Below, piece by piece: positions 17,619-27,978 of a DNA stretch of 64,000 nucleotides. A program made the position numbers and the translations under genes. Origin of the DNA: Bacillus cytotoxicus (GTDB lineage: Bacteria > Bacillota > Bacilli > Bacillales > Bacillaceae_G); contig NZ_JAMBOP010000005.1 in assembly GCF_023715645.1 (NCBI RefSeq), forward strand, positions 159,972 through 223,971. Direction: 5' to 3'. The notes beneath the pieces are model-generated. The model ran no database searches. It was not told where the DNA came from and saw only the letters and a list, made by a program, of their open reading frames with translations. How positions within the stretch are numbered: position 1 is the stretch's first letter; the number at the start of each line of letters is the position of its first letter.

Positions 17619-18431
17619 ATGCTGTTAGGGTCTGTACCGCAGCTTGATCGCGTGGCCGTTCAACTTGGGCCGTTTCCAATCTATTGGTATGGTGTCATTA
17701 TTGGTACGGCTGTGTTGCTTGGATTATTACTTGCAACCCGCGAAGGAGAGCGTCTCGGTATTCCGAAAGATACGTTTATTGATTTGGTCCTATTTGCAGT
17801 GCCGATTGCAATCCTTTGTGCGCGTGCATACTATGTTATTTTCGAATGGGACTATTATTCCCAAAACCCAAGTCAAATTATTAACATTCGTCAAGGTGGT
17901 TTAGCGATTCATGGCGGATTAATTGGTGCGGTTCTTACCGGAATCGTATTTGCAAAAGTACGCGGTCTATCCTTTTGGAAGTTAGCGGATATTGCAGCGC
18001 CAAGTATTTTACTTGGACAAGCGATTGGCCGTTGGGGCAACTTTATGAACCAAGAAGCTCACGGCGGTGAGGTAACACGTCAATTTCTTGAAAATTTACA
18101 TTTACCACAGTTTATTATAAATCAAATGTATATTGATGGCGTGTATTACCATCCAACATTTTTATATGAATCACTGTGGAATTTTGCAGGGGTTATTTTA
18201 CTCCTATTTCTGCGAAAAGCAAATTTACGCCGCGGGGAACTATTCTTTACGTATTTAACTTGGTACTCTATCGGTCGTTTCTTTGTCGAAGGATTGCGCA
18301 CAGATAGCTTAATGCTTGGTCCGCTTCGCATTGCGCAAGTTGTATCCATTGTCTTAATTCTCGTCTCTATCATTTTTGTTGTTGTGAGACGAAAAATGGG
18401 GTATGCGGATAAACGATATTTAGAAAAATAA
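17619..18431 (+). CDS. lgt: Prolipoprotein diacylglyceryl transferase
   Basis: A 270-residue seven-helix membrane enzyme that adds diacylglycerol to the lipobox cysteine of prolipoproteins. The signature [14 protein letters not shown] is at mid-protein and the conserved [12 protein letters not shown] holds the essential histidine region. The ATG at 17619 is preferred to the GTG at 17610, which overlaps the ribosome site. It lies 46 bases after hprK, as in B. subtilis. Substrates in this window include the lipoproteins at 9802, 31059, 43395 and 60555. Confidence 0.96.
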   Translation: MLLGSVPQLDRVAVQLGPFPIYWYGVIIGTAVLLGLLLATREGERLGIPKDTFIDLVLFAVPIAILCARAYYVIFEWDYYSQNPSQIINIRQGGLAIHGGLIGAVLTGIVFAKVRGLSFWKLADIAAPSILLGQAIGRWGNFMNQEAHGGEVTRQFLENLHLPQFIINQMYIDGVYYHPTFLYESLWNFAGVILLLFLRKANLRRGELFFTYLTWYSIGRFFVEGLRTDSLMLGPLRIAQVVSIVLILVSIIFVVVRRKMGYADKRYLEK

Positions 18432-18461
18432 TGATAGAACTTCAGAGATAATTCAGAAAAA

Positions 18462-18494
18462 AGTAGCGTCATACATGCGGCGCTGCTTCTTTTC
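18462..18494 (+). terminator. Terminator after lgt
   Basis: A seven-base stem AGTAGCG/CGCTGCT with a 12-nt loop is followed by TCTTTTC. Confidence 0.6.
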
Positions 18495-18495
18495 A

Positions 18496-18621
18496 TATCC
18501 CGCTCTAACAAGCAGTAAGCGAAGAAGGGAATGCGAGAAGAGGAACTGCTTGTAAGAGCCCGATTGGTTTAACTAACCATTCGGAGGAAAAAGCACCTCC
18601 GAATGGAAGTTTCACTTTATT
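18496..18621 (+). repeat. bcr1-like repeat
   Basis: It begins ATCCCGCTCTAACAAGCAGTAAG and ends GGAAGTTTCACTTTAT, with an internal hairpin AACCATTCGGAGG...CCTCCGAATGG. The same ends occur at 30966-31061. It separates lgt from ppaX, which are adjacent in B. subtilis. Confidence 0.6.
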
Positions 18622-18647
18622 ACACAACAACTAGGGGCGTGGAAAAG

Positions 18648-19286
18648 ATGAACATCAATACAGTATTATTTGATTTGGATGGAACATTGATTAATACGAA
18701 CGAACTTATTATTTCTTCATTTTTATATACTTTAGACAAATACTATCCAAATCAGTACAAACGTGAAGATGTACTTCCATTTATTGGTCCATCATTGCAT
18801 GATACATTCAGTAAAATTGACGAAAACCGAGTAGAGAAACTCATTCAATGTTACCGTGACTTCAATCATGAGCATCATGATGAGTTAGTAGAAGAGTATG
18901 AGACAGTGTATGAAACGGTGCAGGACTTGCGAAAGAAAGGTTATAAAGTTGGGATTGTGACAACGAAGGCGCGCAAAACTGTTGAAATGGGATTAGCGTT
19001 ATCGAAATTAAAACAGTTTTTTAATGTTGTGGTGACAATTGATGATGTAGAACATGTGAAGCCACATCCAGAACCGATTCAAAAAGCGCTGCAATTATTA
19101 GAAGCAAAGCCGGAAGAAGCGTTAATGGTAGGAGATAATCATCACGATATTGTTGGCGGACAAAATGCTGGTGTGAAGACGGCAGCGGTTGCATGGACAA
19201 TTAAAGGACGCAAATATTTAGAGTCTTATAAACCGGATTATGTATTAGAAAAAATGAGTGACTTGTTAACGATCTTGTCTCGCTAA
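18648..19286 (+). CDS. ppaX: Pyrophosphatase PpaX
   Basis: A 212-residue HAD-superfamily hydrolase. The nucleophile motif is VLFDLDGTL near residue 10, motif II lies at GIVTTKAR, and motif III/IV is VKPHPEP with [11 protein letters not shown]. In B. subtilis the protein after lgt hydrolyses pyrophosphate released by HprK phosphorylase, and the same position here supports that role. The ATG at 18648 follows GGGGCGTGG; an earlier ATG (18603) lies in the bcr1-like repeat and is rejected as the start. Confidence 0.9.
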   Translation: MNINTVLFDLDGTLINTNELIISSFLYTLDKYYPNQYKREDVLPFIGPSLHDTFSKIDENRVEKLIQCYRDFNHEHHDELVEEYETVYETVQDLRKKGYKVGIVTTKARKTVEMGLALSKLKQFFNVVVTIDDVEHVKPHPEPIQKALQLLEAKPEEALMVGDNHHDIVGGQNAGVKTAAVAWTIKGRKYLESYKPDYVLEKMSDLLTILSR

Positions 19287-19300
19287 ACCGGCGACAAGCC

Positions 19301-19539
19301 CCTTTTTTAGGTGGTCGAGAGGATCTGGCCATGCATAGAAGCGGTCAGGGCCTTTTTCTGCCACGTGCAACGTTTTAGAACAAAGAAAAGTAGTAAGGTG
19401 TAGATCCATTTTTTTCTTCATGATAGTAATCTATATGCTGGGAAATGAAAAAATTTTCCATAGGTAATAAGGGGCGTATTTTCGTTGGAATCATACTCCT
19501 AATCAAATTTCTAAATGAAATGTATGACTGAGTAGTTAC
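19301..19539 (-). mobile_element. MITE-like repeat, truncated copy
   Basis: It keeps the right terminal repeat GACTGAGTAGTTAC (19526-19539) and the full interior of copy 1 in reverse orientation. The opposite terminal repeat is missing: the sequence breaks into CCCCTTTTTTAGGTGGTCGAG. No target duplication can be assessed. Confidence 0.7.
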
Positions 19540-19561
19540 TAAATACAGATTGAAAAACCGA

Positions 19562-19670
19562 CACCCCTCTTTTTTAGGTGGTAGAGAGGGACTGGCCATG
19601 CATAGGATCGGTCAGGGCCTTTTTTTGCCACGTGCAACGATTTAAAACAAAGAAAAGCAGCGGCTTAGTA
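19562..19670 (-). repeat. Partial GGCC core repeat beside the truncated MITE
   Basis: It repeats the first about 100 bases of the preceding element: CTTTTTTAGGTGGTAGAGAGG, CTGGCCATGCATAGGATC, GGTCAGGGCC, then GCCACGTGCAACGATTTAAAA. The two lie as direct repeats about 260 bp apart. Confidence 0.6.
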
Positions 19671-19711
19671 GGTTGAGAAAAGTGATAAAGTGGAGCGCAA
19701 AAGGGGAGAGA

Positions 19712-20227
19712 ATGGTGCGACGGACAACACGCTATCCTGTGTCAGGAGCAAATTCATTATGGAACGTATATAAGACTGTTTCATTATGGAAAGTGATGAA
19801 AAACTTCATTGTTATTCAAATTGCGCGCTATACTCCGTTTTTACGGATGAAAAATTGGTTATACCGCACATTTTTGCGAATGCAAATTGGGGAGCGAACT
19901 TCTTTTGCTCTTATGGCTATGCCTGATATTATGTTTCCAGAGAAAATTACGGTTGGGCGTAATTCGATTATTGGTTATAATACAACATTATTAGCTCATG
20001 AATATTTAATTGCAGAATATCGCCTTGGTGAAATTAGAATTGGAGACGAAGTTATGATTGGAGCAAATTCGACGATTTTACCGGGTGTTGTCATTGGAGA
20101 CGGAGCGGTCGTTTCGGCGGGTACACTTGTTCATCGTGATGTACCGAGCGGTGCTTTCGTTGGTGGAAATCCGATGCGTGTTATTTATTCGAAAGAGGAA
20201 ATGACAACAAGAAAAGGAAAATGTTAG
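19712..20227 (+). CDS. yvoF: YvoF-like hexapeptide-repeat acetyltransferase
   Basis: A 171-residue protein whose C-terminal half is a left-handed beta-helix (repeats such as [14 protein letters not shown] and [18 protein letters not shown]) ending [14 protein letters not shown], as in maltose/galactoside acetyltransferases. The N-terminus, [15 protein letters not shown], matches B. subtilis YvoF. The start is uncertain: ATG 19712 or GTG 19715, both close behind AAGGGGAG. A longer reading to 19673 begins in repeat DNA and is rejected. The substrate is unknown. Confidence 0.88.
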   Translation: MVRRTTRYPVSGANSLWNVYKTVSLWKVMKNFIVIQIARYTPFLRMKNWLYRTFLRMQIGERTSFALMAMPDIMFPEKITVGRNSIIGYNTTLLAHEYLIAEYRLGEIRIGDEVMIGANSTILPGVVIGDGAVVSAGTLVHRDVPSGAFVGGNPMRVIYSKEEMTTRKGKC

Positions 20228-20250
20228 GATTGTGACATTTTCCTTTTCTT
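20211..20250 (+). terminator. Terminator overlapping the yvoF stop
   Basis: GAAAAGGAAAATGT pairs with ACATTTTCCTTTTC and is followed by TT. The left arm includes the last codons of yvoF. Confidence 0.75.
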
Positions 20251-20349
20251 TTCGTGAATGAAAAGGAAATAATTGCGTATAATATACTGTTTTGTTTTTA
20301 GAAGAATCGTTTATACTTATAGATAGAAGAATGAAATAATGGAGGATTT

Positions 20350-21861
20350 ATGGGGAAAAATCAAGAAATTCATAAAGATAGCGGACAAGTAATTTCTTTT
20401 AATCAATTAGCCGACTTCTTTTACGATAAAGGAATGAAGGCTTATCGCGCTCATCATTTAGAAGATGCAATTAAATATTTTAAAAGAGCGGCACAAAGTC
20501 AGAAAGAGCCGTTTATTTTATGTCAATTAGCAACGGCATTATCAGAAGTGGGAGAGTATCACGAATCGAATCAAATTTTATTACAAATTGTTCGTACGGG
20601 TGAACAAATCGAAGAATGTTATTATTTTATGGCAAATAATTATGCGTATCTTGGTCTATTCCAACAAGCAAAGAAGTATGCAGAGCGGTATTTAGAAATT
20701 GCGACGGATGAAGAATTTATTGCAGAGACGATGGAACTTTTAGAGATTATTGAAGAAGAAGAAATGGATGCCCCGGAAATTGAGGATGAAGATGGACTAA
20801 TTGTGATGCAGGAGCAAGCAAATCATTATATTCGTAATGGTGAATTAGAAGAGGCAATTGCAACGCTTGAAGGAGTAATAACGGAATATCCGGAATTTTG
20901 GTCGGCACATAATAATTTAGCAATTGCTCATTTTCAGCTTGGGAATGTTGATCAAGCCTTGAAAATGACAGAGCTTATTTTAGAGAAGAATCCAGGAAAT
21001 ATTCATGCGTTATGTAATACGCTTATTTTTCTATATTCCATTGGGGAATATAAGCAAGTAGAAAAACTAGCAGAACAACTGGAGACAGTGTATCCGATGT
21101 CGTTTGAACATCGTGTGAAGTTAGGGACAACATTTGCGACAATCGGTCGTTTTGAAAGTGCATATAAATGGTTAAAAGTTTTAAAGCGTCAAGGTTATGA
21201 AGGTGATGTTAGTTTTTATTATTGGTTTGCATATTCTGCTTACATGGTAAAAGATCAACAAACAGCAGAGAAAATGTGGACGCACGTCGTAGAGTTACAT
21301 CCTGACAAAAAGGGAAAAGAGCCTTGGAATGCTATAAATTTAGCAGATGAAGGTCAAAATATTTTATTTCGAGAACTGCAGCAATCATTCCAGCAAAGTG
21401 AAACGTTAGAAGAACAAATGCTAGCTTTATATTTAATGAATGAGCTGACAACACCAGAGAAAATCGGCTTTTTCTTTGATGTGATGCAATCTCCTAAGCG
21501 TGTGCCAATCGTATCACAGCTTGCGCACTATTTCTTTTTAATTAATAGTCATAAAAGTATTCCGCAAGAACTCCAGTCGTTTGAACAATGTGTTCGCATT
21601 GCTGATGCTTTATACAACTATACAAAAAAAGATGATGAGCTAATTGAAGAGTGTCTATATCTTTGGTTTTGTACATTTATACGCTTATACACGAGTGGAA
21701 CGGCGTTTACAAATGTATATGGCTGGTCAGCGGCAGTTGAGTATATTGTAAGAGGCGAATGTCATGATAAGTTAACGCAGGCAGAACTAGGGAATATATA
21801 TAATGTATCGGTAGCAACTGTACGAAAGTATGTGCAAGGAGTAAGAAGTGTGCATGCGTAA
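20350..21861 (+). CDS. yvcD: Tetratricopeptide-repeat protein YvcD-like
   Basis: A cytosolic 503-residue protein with about six TPR units. Clear ones start at FYDKGMKAYRAHHLEDAIKYF, YYFMANNYAYLGLFQQAKKYA, YIRNGELEEAIATLEG and HNNLAIAHFQLGNVDQAL. An acidic spacer (EEEEMDAPEIEDEDG) lies at about residues 135-150. The last 25 residues (LTQAELGNIYNVSVATVRKYVQ) resemble a helix-turn-helix. It heads the yvcD-trxB stretch as in B. subtilis. The ATG at 20350 follows GGAGG. Confidence 0.85.
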   Translation: MGKNQEIHKDSGQVISFNQLADFFYDKGMKAYRAHHLEDAIKYFKRAAQSQKEPFILCQLATALSEVGEYHESNQILLQIVRTGEQIEECYYFMANNYAYLGLFQQAKKYAERYLEIATDEEFIAETMELLEIIEEEEMDAPEIEDEDGLIVMQEQANHYIRNGELEEAIATLEGVITEYPEFWSAHNNLAIAHFQLGNVDQALKMTELILEKNPGNIHALCNTLIFLYSIGEYKQVEKLAEQLETVYPMSFEHRVKLGTTFATIGRFESAYKWLKVLKRQGYEGDVSFYYWFAYSAYMVKDQQTAEKMWTHVVELHPDKKGKEPWNAINLADEGQNILFRELQQSFQQSETLEEQMLALYLMNELTTPEKIGFFFDVMQSPKRVPIVSQLAHYFFLINSHKSIPQELQSFEQCVRIADALYNYTKKDDELIEECLYLWFCTFIRLYTSGTAFTNVYGWSAAVEYIVRGECHDKLTQAELGNIYNVSVATVRKYVQGVRSVHA

Positions 21862-21925
21862 AGTGAAGTTTGAGCAGGCAAATCATTGGGAAAAAAACAT
21901 TGCTGGCAGTATAATGAGGGTATGA

Positions 21926-22897
<972 letters not shown>

Positions 22898-22910
22898 TGA
22901 ACAAAAAAGA

Positions 22911-22939
22911 GAAGCTGCCTTTACTGAGGTAGCTTCTTC
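22911..22939. terminator. Terminator-like hairpin after trxB
   Basis: A 10-bp stem GAAGCTGCCT/AGGTAGCTTC is followed by only TTCC; it may terminate weakly or protect the trxB mRNA end. Confidence 0.5.
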
Positions 22940-23047
22940 CATTTGCCGGAGATAAAAGGTTCCTTCGTTGTGACAAACTGTATTTGATAGTATAATAAAG
23001 GGAGTATATAATGGGGATTTCTCCGTTAGTAGCTGAGGTGAAGAAGT

Positions 23048-23506
23048 TTGCAAAGAGTGACAAACTGTGTGTTAATTAAGGATAATGAAGTTCTCCTATT
23101 ACAAAAACCTCGTCGAAATTGGTGGGTTGCTCCAGGGGGAAAAATGGAGCGTGGGGAAACAGTAAGAGAATCGGTTGTTCGCGAATATCGCGAAGAAACG
23201 GGTATTTATTTGAAAAATCCAGCATTAAAAGGTGTCTTCACTTTCGTAATCCAAGAAGGAGATAAGGTTGTTTCCGAATGGATGATGTTTTCTTTCTTAG
23301 CGACAGACTTTGCAGGAGAAAATAAACTGCAAAGCGAAGAAGGGATAATGGGCTGGCATACATTTGATAAGATTGATGAGTTGCCAATGGCACCAGGAGA
23401 TTATCATATTATTGAGTATTTAATTAAAGGAAATGGTATTATTTACGGTACATTTGTATATACACCAGACTTTGAACTACTTTCGTATCGGTTAGATCCG
23501 AGTTAA
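23048..23506 (+). CDS. yvcI: Nudix hydrolase YvcI
   Basis: A 152-residue Nudix protein. The Nudix box GKMERGETVRESVVREYREE begins near residue 33. The family hydrolyses nucleoside diphosphates linked to other groups; the MutT/8-oxo-dGTPase annotation common for this protein is not proven. The start is TTG at 23048 after GAGGTGAAG; the N-terminus MQRVTNCVL matches B. subtilis YvcI, which supports it. First gene of yvcI-rapZ-yvcK-whiA-crh. Confidence 0.9.
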   Translation: MQRVTNCVLIKDNEVLLLQKPRRNWWVAPGGKMERGETVRESVVREYREETGIYLKNPALKGVFTFVIQEGDKVVSEWMMFSFLATDFAGENKLQSEEGIMGWHTFDKIDELPMAPGDYHIIEYLIKGNGIIYGTFVYTPDFELLSYRLDPS

Positions 23507-23524
23507 GCGATGAGGAGGGATATA

Positions 23525-24406
23525 ATGGACGCGCATAATGATATTAAAATGGTTATTATTACAGGAATGTCCGGAGCAGGAAAAACGGTTGCCCTGCAAA
23601 GCTTTGAGGATTTAGGATATTTTTGTGTGGATAATTTACCACCGATGTTGTTACCGAAGTTTGTTGAATTAATGGCAGACTCGAAAGGTAAGATGAATAA
23701 AGTAGCGCTCGGCATAGATTTACGCGGGCGAGAGTTTTTTGAGCATTTATGGGGAGCGCTTGACGATTTAACAGAACGTACATGGATTATTCCGCATATT
23801 TTATTTTTAGACGCAAAAGATAGTACACTTGTAACGCGTTATAAAGAAACAAGACGTTCACATCCACTTGCTCCAACGGGTCTTCCGCTAAAAGGAATAG
23901 AAGCAGAGCGTACACTATTAACAGATATGAAGGCGCGTGCGAATATTGTACTTGATACGTCGGAATTAAAGCCGAAAGAGCTAAGAGAAAAGATTATTCA
24001 GTTATTCTCAACAGAGGGTGAACAAGCGTTTCGTGTAAACGTCATGTCATTTGGATTTAAATATGGTATTCCAATTGATGCTGATTTAGTATTTGATGTT
24101 CGTTTTTTACCAAATCCATACTATATTCCACATATGAAGCCATTAACAGGTCTTGACGAGGAAGTATCGTCATATGTGCTGAAATTTAATGAAACGCACA
24201 AATTTTTAGAGAAGTTAACAGACCTTATTTCCTTTATGCTTCCGCATTACAAGCGCGAAGGAAAAAGTCAGCTTGTTATTGCGATTGGATGTACAGGAGG
24301 GCAACATCGATCCGTTACACTTGCAGAATATTTAACGAAACATTTGAAGCAAGAGTATACAACTCATGTATCTCATCGTGATGTGGAGAAGAGGAAGGGA
24401 CATTAA
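23525..24406 (+). CDS. rapZ: RNase adapter/nucleotide-binding protein RapZ (YvcJ)
   Basis: A 293-residue P-loop protein with Walker A GMSGAGKT near residue 13 and the C-terminal domain motif [10 protein letters not shown]. In E. coli RapZ steers RNase E to GlmZ; in B. subtilis YvcJ hydrolyses GTP and affects competence. The ATG at 23525 follows GAGGAGGG by six bases and gives the usual length. Three bases separate it from yvcK. Confidence 0.95.
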   Translation: MDAHNDIKMVIITGMSGAGKTVALQSFEDLGYFCVDNLPPMLLPKFVELMADSKGKMNKVALGIDLRGREFFEHLWGALDDLTERTWIIPHILFLDAKDSTLVTRYKETRRSHPLAPTGLPLKGIEAERTLLTDMKARANIVLDTSELKPKELREKIIQLFSTEGEQAFRVNVMSFGFKYGIPIDADLVFDVRFLPNPYYIPHMKPLTGLDEEVSSYVLKFNETHKFLEKLTDLISFMLPHYKREGKSQLVIAIGCTGGQHRSVTLAEYLTKHLKQEYTTHVSHRDVEKRKGH

Positions 24407-24409
24407 GAG

Positions 24410-25363
24410 ATGGGAAAAGAGGGGAAACCAAAAATCGTTATTATGGGAGGCGGAACGGGTCTATCCGTTTTGCTCCGCGGTTTAAAAACGTATCCTGTCG
24501 ATATTACAGCGATTGTAACGGTTGCTGATGATGGGGGAAGTTCTGGGAGGCTCCGTGATGAGTTGAAAATCCCACCTCCTGGAGACATTCGTAACGTACT
24601 TGTTGCGTTGTCTGATGTGGAGCCACTTGTGGAGGCATTATTTCAGCATCGCTTTACATCGGGAGAAGGATTAACAGGACATGCGCTTGGAAATTTATTG
24701 TTAGCTGGGATGACATCTATTACAGGTGATTTCTTTCATGCCATTACGGAAACAAGTAAAGTGTTAAATGTGAGAGGACGTGTACTTCCAGCTGCCAATC
24801 AAAGTGTTGTTTTGCATGCGGAATTGGAAGATGGGCAAGTGGTAAGCGGGGAATCAAAAATTCCGTATTGCGGGAAAAAAATTAACCGTGTCTTTTTAAC
24901 ACCGGGGGAAGTGGAACCGCTTCATGAAACATTAACGGAAATTCACAAAGCTGATTTACTTGTATTTGGACCAGGAAGTTTGTATACGAGCATTTTGCCG
25001 AATTTAATGGTGAAAAAAATTGGTGAGGCAGTACTTCAGGCAAAAGCAAAGAAAGCATATGTTTGTAATGTCATGACCCAAGCTGGTGAAACAATGGGAT
25101 ATACAGCGTTTGACCATGTGCAAGCACTGCATGATCATCTTGGAGAAGCGTTTATCGATACAGCAATCGTTAACGACGAACCAATTCCATTCCAATTATT
25201 GGGGCGTTACGCAAAAGAAATGTCGGAGCCAGTTGCGATTGATGAAGAGCGTTTTGCCGCACATAATATTAAGTTGATTAAAGGTTGTTTGGCAAAGTAT
25301 GATGATAAAGTTGTGCGTCATGATACGATAAAGCTAGCTTCGATTTTACATTCATTAATATAA
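24410..25363 (+). CDS. mgfK: Gluconeogenesis factor YvcK (MgfK)
   Basis: A 317-residue protein of the CofD/UPF0052 family. The N-terminal nucleotide-sugar binding loop reads GGGTGLSVLLRGL, followed by TVADDGGSSGRLRDEL. In B. subtilis it binds UDP-GlcNAc and is needed for cell shape and growth on gluconeogenic carbon; it is a PrkC substrate. It lies between rapZ and whiA, the usual order in Firmicutes. Confidence 0.94.
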   Translation: MGKEGKPKIVIMGGGTGLSVLLRGLKTYPVDITAIVTVADDGGSSGRLRDELKIPPPGDIRNVLVALSDVEPLVEALFQHRFTSGEGLTGHALGNLLLAGMTSITGDFFHAITETSKVLNVRGRVLPAANQSVVLHAELEDGQVVSGESKIPYCGKKINRVFLTPGEVEPLHETLTEIHKADLLVFGPGSLYTSILPNLMVKKIGEAVLQAKAKKAYVCNVMTQAGETMGYTAFDHVQALHDHLGEAFIDTAIVNDEPIPFQLLGRYAKEMSEPVAIDEERFAAHNIKLIKGCLAKYDDKVVRHDTIKLASILHSLI

Positions 25364-25377
25364 CTTGTAAGCAATAA

Positions 25378-25404
25378 AGCGTTACTTCTCTTTGAGGTAA
25401 CGCT
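25378..25404. other. Hairpin between yvcK and whiA
   Basis: An eight-base stem AGCGTTAC/GTAACGCT with an 11-nt loop is not followed by a T run, so it is more likely an mRNA stability or processing element than a terminator. Confidence 0.4.
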
Positions 25405-25451
25405 ACAAATACATTTAGGGTAGTAATGATTATTAATAGGAGGTGAAACGG

Positions 25452-26402
25452 TTGTCCTTTGCATCAGAAACAAAGAAGGAGCTGACAAAGCTCGAAATGA
25501 AGGAATGCTGTGAGAAGTCAGAGTTGTCAGCATTACTTCGTATGAACGGTTCACTCTCCTTTTCAAACCGCCGTGTAATCATTGACATTCAAACGGAAAA
25601 TGCAGCGATTGCGCGGAGAATTTATACATTATTGAAAAAAGGATATAACGTGACAGTTGAACTACTTGTGCGTAAGAAAATGCGCTTAAAGAAAAATAAC
25701 GTGTACATCGTTCGTTTAGTTGAAAAAGCACGTGAAATTTTATCGGATTTGCACATTGTGCGAGAAGATTTTTCGTTTATTCGCGATATTTCACAAGAAT
25801 TAATTGAGAAAAAGTGTTGTAAACGTTCGTACTTACGCGGTGCATTTTTAGCAGGTGGTTCTGTTAATAATCCAGAAACATCATCGTATCATTTAGAAGT
25901 TTTCTCGTTGTACAAGGAGCACAATGATGCGATATGTGAACTTATGAATGAGTTTGCGTTAAATAGTAAAACGTTAGAAAGGCGAAAAGGGTACATTACG
26001 TATTTAAAGGAAGCGGAAAAGATTACTGAGTTCTTAAATATTATTGGTGCTCATATCGCTCTTTTAAGGTTTGAAGATATTCGGATTGTGCGTGATATGC
26101 GTAATTCTGTGAATCGCCTTGTGAACTGTGAAACAGCAAACTTAAATAAAACGATTGGTGCAGCTTTAAGACAGATTGAAAACATTCGTTATATTGACGA
26201 GACTGTTGGACTTGATTTTTTACCAGATAAGTTACGTGAAATCGCAGAGCTGCGTATCAATTATCAAGATGTTACATTAAAAGAATTAGGGGAAATGGTA
26301 TCTGGGGGGAACATTAGTAAATCGGGTATCAATCATCGTTTGCGTAAAATCGATGACATAGCGGAGAAATTACGCGCTGGTGAAGCGGTTGTAAAAAAAT
26401 AA
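25452..26402 (+). CDS. whiA: WhiA-type cell division/sporulation regulator
   Basis: A 316-residue protein with an N-terminal domain of the LAGLIDADG homing-endonuclease fold ([22 protein letters not shown] around 128-150) that has lost catalysis, and a C-terminal helix-turn-helix ([24 protein letters not shown]). In B. subtilis it influences cell division and chromosome segregation. The start is TTG at 25452, six bases after AGGAGGTG, giving [11 protein letters not shown] as in B. subtilis. The GTG at 25443 lies inside the ribosome site. Confidence 0.94.
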   Translation: MSFASETKKELTKLEMKECCEKSELSALLRMNGSLSFSNRRVIIDIQTENAAIARRIYTLLKKGYNVTVELLVRKKMRLKKNNVYIVRLVEKAREILSDLHIVREDFSFIRDISQELIEKKCCKRSYLRGAFLAGGSVNNPETSSYHLEVFSLYKEHNDAICELMNEFALNSKTLERRKGYITYLKEAEKITEFLNIIGAHIALLRFEDIRIVRDMRNSVNRLVNCETANLNKTIGAALRQIENIRYIDETVGLDFLPDKLREIAELRINYQDVTLKELGEMVSGGNISKSGINHRLRKIDDIAEKLRAGEAVVKK

Positions 26403-26423
26403 AAGGCAAAGGGGAATGAAGCA

Positions 26424-26681
26424 GTGGTTCAAAAACGGGTAGAGGTGCTGTTGAAGACTGGATTACAAGCACGTCCGGCGGCGTTGTTTGTACAAGAAGC
26501 AAATCGTTTTCAAGCTGATATTTTTATGGAGAAAGACGGCAAAACGGTTAATGCTAAAAGTATTATGGGGATTATGAGCTTAGCTGTTGGATCTAAATGC
26601 GAAGTTACGATTACAACAGAAGGATCAGATGAGACAGAAGCATTAGTAGCGCTTGTGGCTTATGTGCAAAAAGAACAATGA
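26424..26681 (+). CDS. crh: HPr-like catabolite repression protein Crh
   Basis: An 85-residue HPr fold. The catalytic His15 of HPr is Gln (TGLQARPAALF), so it cannot act in the PTS, while the regulatory Ser46 is kept (NAKSIMG). HprK phosphorylates that serine and P-Ser-Crh then acts as a CcpA corepressor. The start is GTG at 26424 after AAAGGGG. It is the last gene of the yvcI operon, with a terminator just behind it. Confidence 0.95.
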   Translation: MVQKRVEVLLKTGLQARPAALFVQEANRFQADIFMEKDGKTVNAKSIMGIMSLAVGSKCEVTITTEGSDETEALVALVAYVQKEQ

Positions 26682-26686
26682 AAGAG

Positions 26687-26713
26687 GCTATCGCGAATGT
26701 GCGATAGCTTTTT
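26687..26713 (+). terminator. Terminator after crh
   Basis: GCTATCGC/GCGATAGC with a six-nt loop is followed by TTTTTATT. Confidence 0.85.
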
Positions 26714-26717
26714 ATTG

Positions 26718-26800
26718 TGGTTGGGGCGCCCGTGGGCGGGCGACTTTCCTGTCGAATGTGGTCGGAGTGTCTTTAAATTGTGCCGAACCGCCGATAAATG
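26718..26800. repeat. Dispersed repeat related to the window start
   Basis: It includes GGGCGCCCGTGGGCGGGCGAC, a small hairpin, then TGTCGAATG and GTGCCGAACCGCCGATAAATG. The second half aligns with 10-50 (TGTCGAAGG...GTGTCGAAGCGCCGATATATT). Confidence 0.5.
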
Positions 26801-26833
26801 AAAAAGAGCTATCGGAAATGATAGCTCTTTTTT
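26801..26833 (-). terminator. Bidirectional terminator after clpP
   Basis: AAAAAGAGCTATC pairs with GATAGCTCTTTTTT. On the minus strand it ends clpP nine bases past the stop codon. Confidence 0.8.
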
Positions 26834-26841
26834 ATACGCGC

Positions 26842-27423
26842 TTAGCGGTTTGTGAAGATTTTGTCAATTAGGCCGTATTCTAGTGCTTTATCTGCTGTCA
26901 TGAAGTTGTCGCGTTCTGTGTCGCGCTCGATTACTTCTAATTCTTGACCTGTACGCTCAGCGAGAATGTTGTTTAGCTTATCGCGTAAGAATAGGATGCG
27001 TTTTGCAGCGATTTCGATTTCCGTCGCTTGGCCTTGTGCACCGCCAAGTGGTTGGTGAATCATAACTTCACTGTTTGGAAGAGCGAAACGTTTTCCTTTT
27101 TCACCAGCCGCAAGTAAGAAAGCACCCATAGATGCAGCCATACCGATACAAATTGTAGATACGTTTGGTTTAATGAATTGCATTGTATCGTAAATTGCCA
27201 TACCTGCTGTAATAGAGCCGCCAGGACTGTTGATATATATATGAATATCTTTTTCTGGGTCTTGTGATTCTAAGAATAAAAGCTGAGAAACGATTGAGTT
27301 TGCTACGTTGTCATCGATTGCACTACCAAGCATGATGATGCGGTCTTTTAATAAACGAGAGTAAATATCATAAGCACGTTCCCCGCGATTTGTTTGTTCA
27401 ATAACTGTAGGAATTAAATTCAT
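26842..27423 (-). CDS. clpP: ATP-dependent Clp protease proteolytic subunit
   Basis: A 193-residue serine peptidase that forms a barrel of two heptamers and degrades proteins fed by ClpC, ClpX or ClpE. The catalytic triad is visible: Ser98 in GMAASMGAF, His123 in MIHQPLGG and the Asp near residue 172. The ATG at 27423 follows GGAGGAAG. The promoter carries a CtsR operator, so it belongs to the class III heat-shock regulon. B. cereus-group genomes usually carry a second clpP. Confidence 0.97.
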   Translation of the reverse strand: MNLIPTVIEQTNRGERAYDIYSRLLKDRIIMLGSAIDDNVANSIVSQLLFLESQDPEKDIHIYINSPGGSITAGMAIYDTMQFIKPNVSTICIGMAASMGAFLLAAGEKGKRFALPNSEVMIHQPLGGAQGQATEIEIAAKRILFLRDKLNNILAERTGQELEVIERDTERDNFMTADKALEYGLIDKIFTNR

Positions 27424-27458
27424 GTGTAACTTCCTCCTCTAACACATTTGTTAGTTTT

Positions 27459-27488
27459 ATAATACAATTATGGTCAATAAAGGTCAAA
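27459..27488 (-). promoter_or_regulatory. CtsR-controlled promoter of clpP
   Basis: On the minus strand TTGACC (27487-27482) and TATTAT (27464-27459) are 17 bp apart. On the plus strand the tandem heptamers GGTCAAT-AAA-GGTCAAA (27472-27488) fit the CtsR operator RGTCAAANANRGTCAAA with one mismatch and cover the -35 box. Confidence 0.85.
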
Positions 27489-27611
27489 CGAAACCACTTC
27501 AGTTTTAAAAAAATATGTAGGTGTATCATGTTAATTCGCTATAAATAAGGAATTCCCTTCTTCTGTACCTTCCTCATCATAACCGAATTGGGTGAATTTA
27601 AACATACCTAT

Positions 27612-27700
27612 AAAAAACCGCTCTTTTTTAGGTGGGCGAGTACATTTGGCCTTGCACAGAAGCGGTCAGGCCCGTTTCTGTTACCTGCGAAGTGAACACA
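27612..27700 (-). repeat. GGCC core repeat next to MITE copy 3
   Basis: It contains CCGCTCTTTTTTAGGTGGGCG, TTTGGCCTTGCACAGAAGC and GGTCAGGCCCGTTTCTGTTACC. It is the lone-core form of the dispersed family and lies immediately left of a complete MITE-like copy. The preceding 27489-27611 holds nothing I can identify. Confidence 0.55.
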
Positions 27701-27706
27701 AAAAAG

Positions 27707-27936
27707 GTAACTACTCAGTCGTACATTTCATTGGAAAGTTATTTTCATGTTTCAGCATCTAGATTGCTGTCATGAAGATAAAAATGGACATACACCTCGC
27801 TACCTTTATTTGTTTTAAAACGTTGCGCGTGGCAGGAAAAGGCCCTGACCGCTCCGACACGCGGTCAGATGCTCTTGCTAACCTAAAAAGAAAGTGGTTT
27901 TTATGCCTTTTTTCCATAGAGTGACTGAGTAGTTAC
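27707..27936 (+). mobile_element. MITE-like repeat, copy 3 (230 bp)
   Basis: It has perfect 14-bp terminal repeats GTAACTACTCAGTC (27707-27720) and GACTGAGTAGTTAC (27923-27936). Identical 8-mers CAAAAAAG flank it at 27699-27706 and 27937-27944. The right copy of the duplication forms part of the terminator of the DUF421 gene. Interior as in copy 1 but about 32 bp shorter. Confidence 0.88.
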
Positions 27937-27937
27937 C

Positions 27938-27974
27938 AAAAAAGAACGCCATTACATATATAAGCGTTCTTTTT
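27938..27974 (-). terminator. Terminator of the spoVA2-type operon
   Basis: AAAAAAGAACGC pairs with GCGTTCTTTTT across a 15-nt loop, lying four bases beyond the DUF421 stop codon on the minus strand. Confidence 0.75.
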
Positions 27975-27978
27975 CGAA

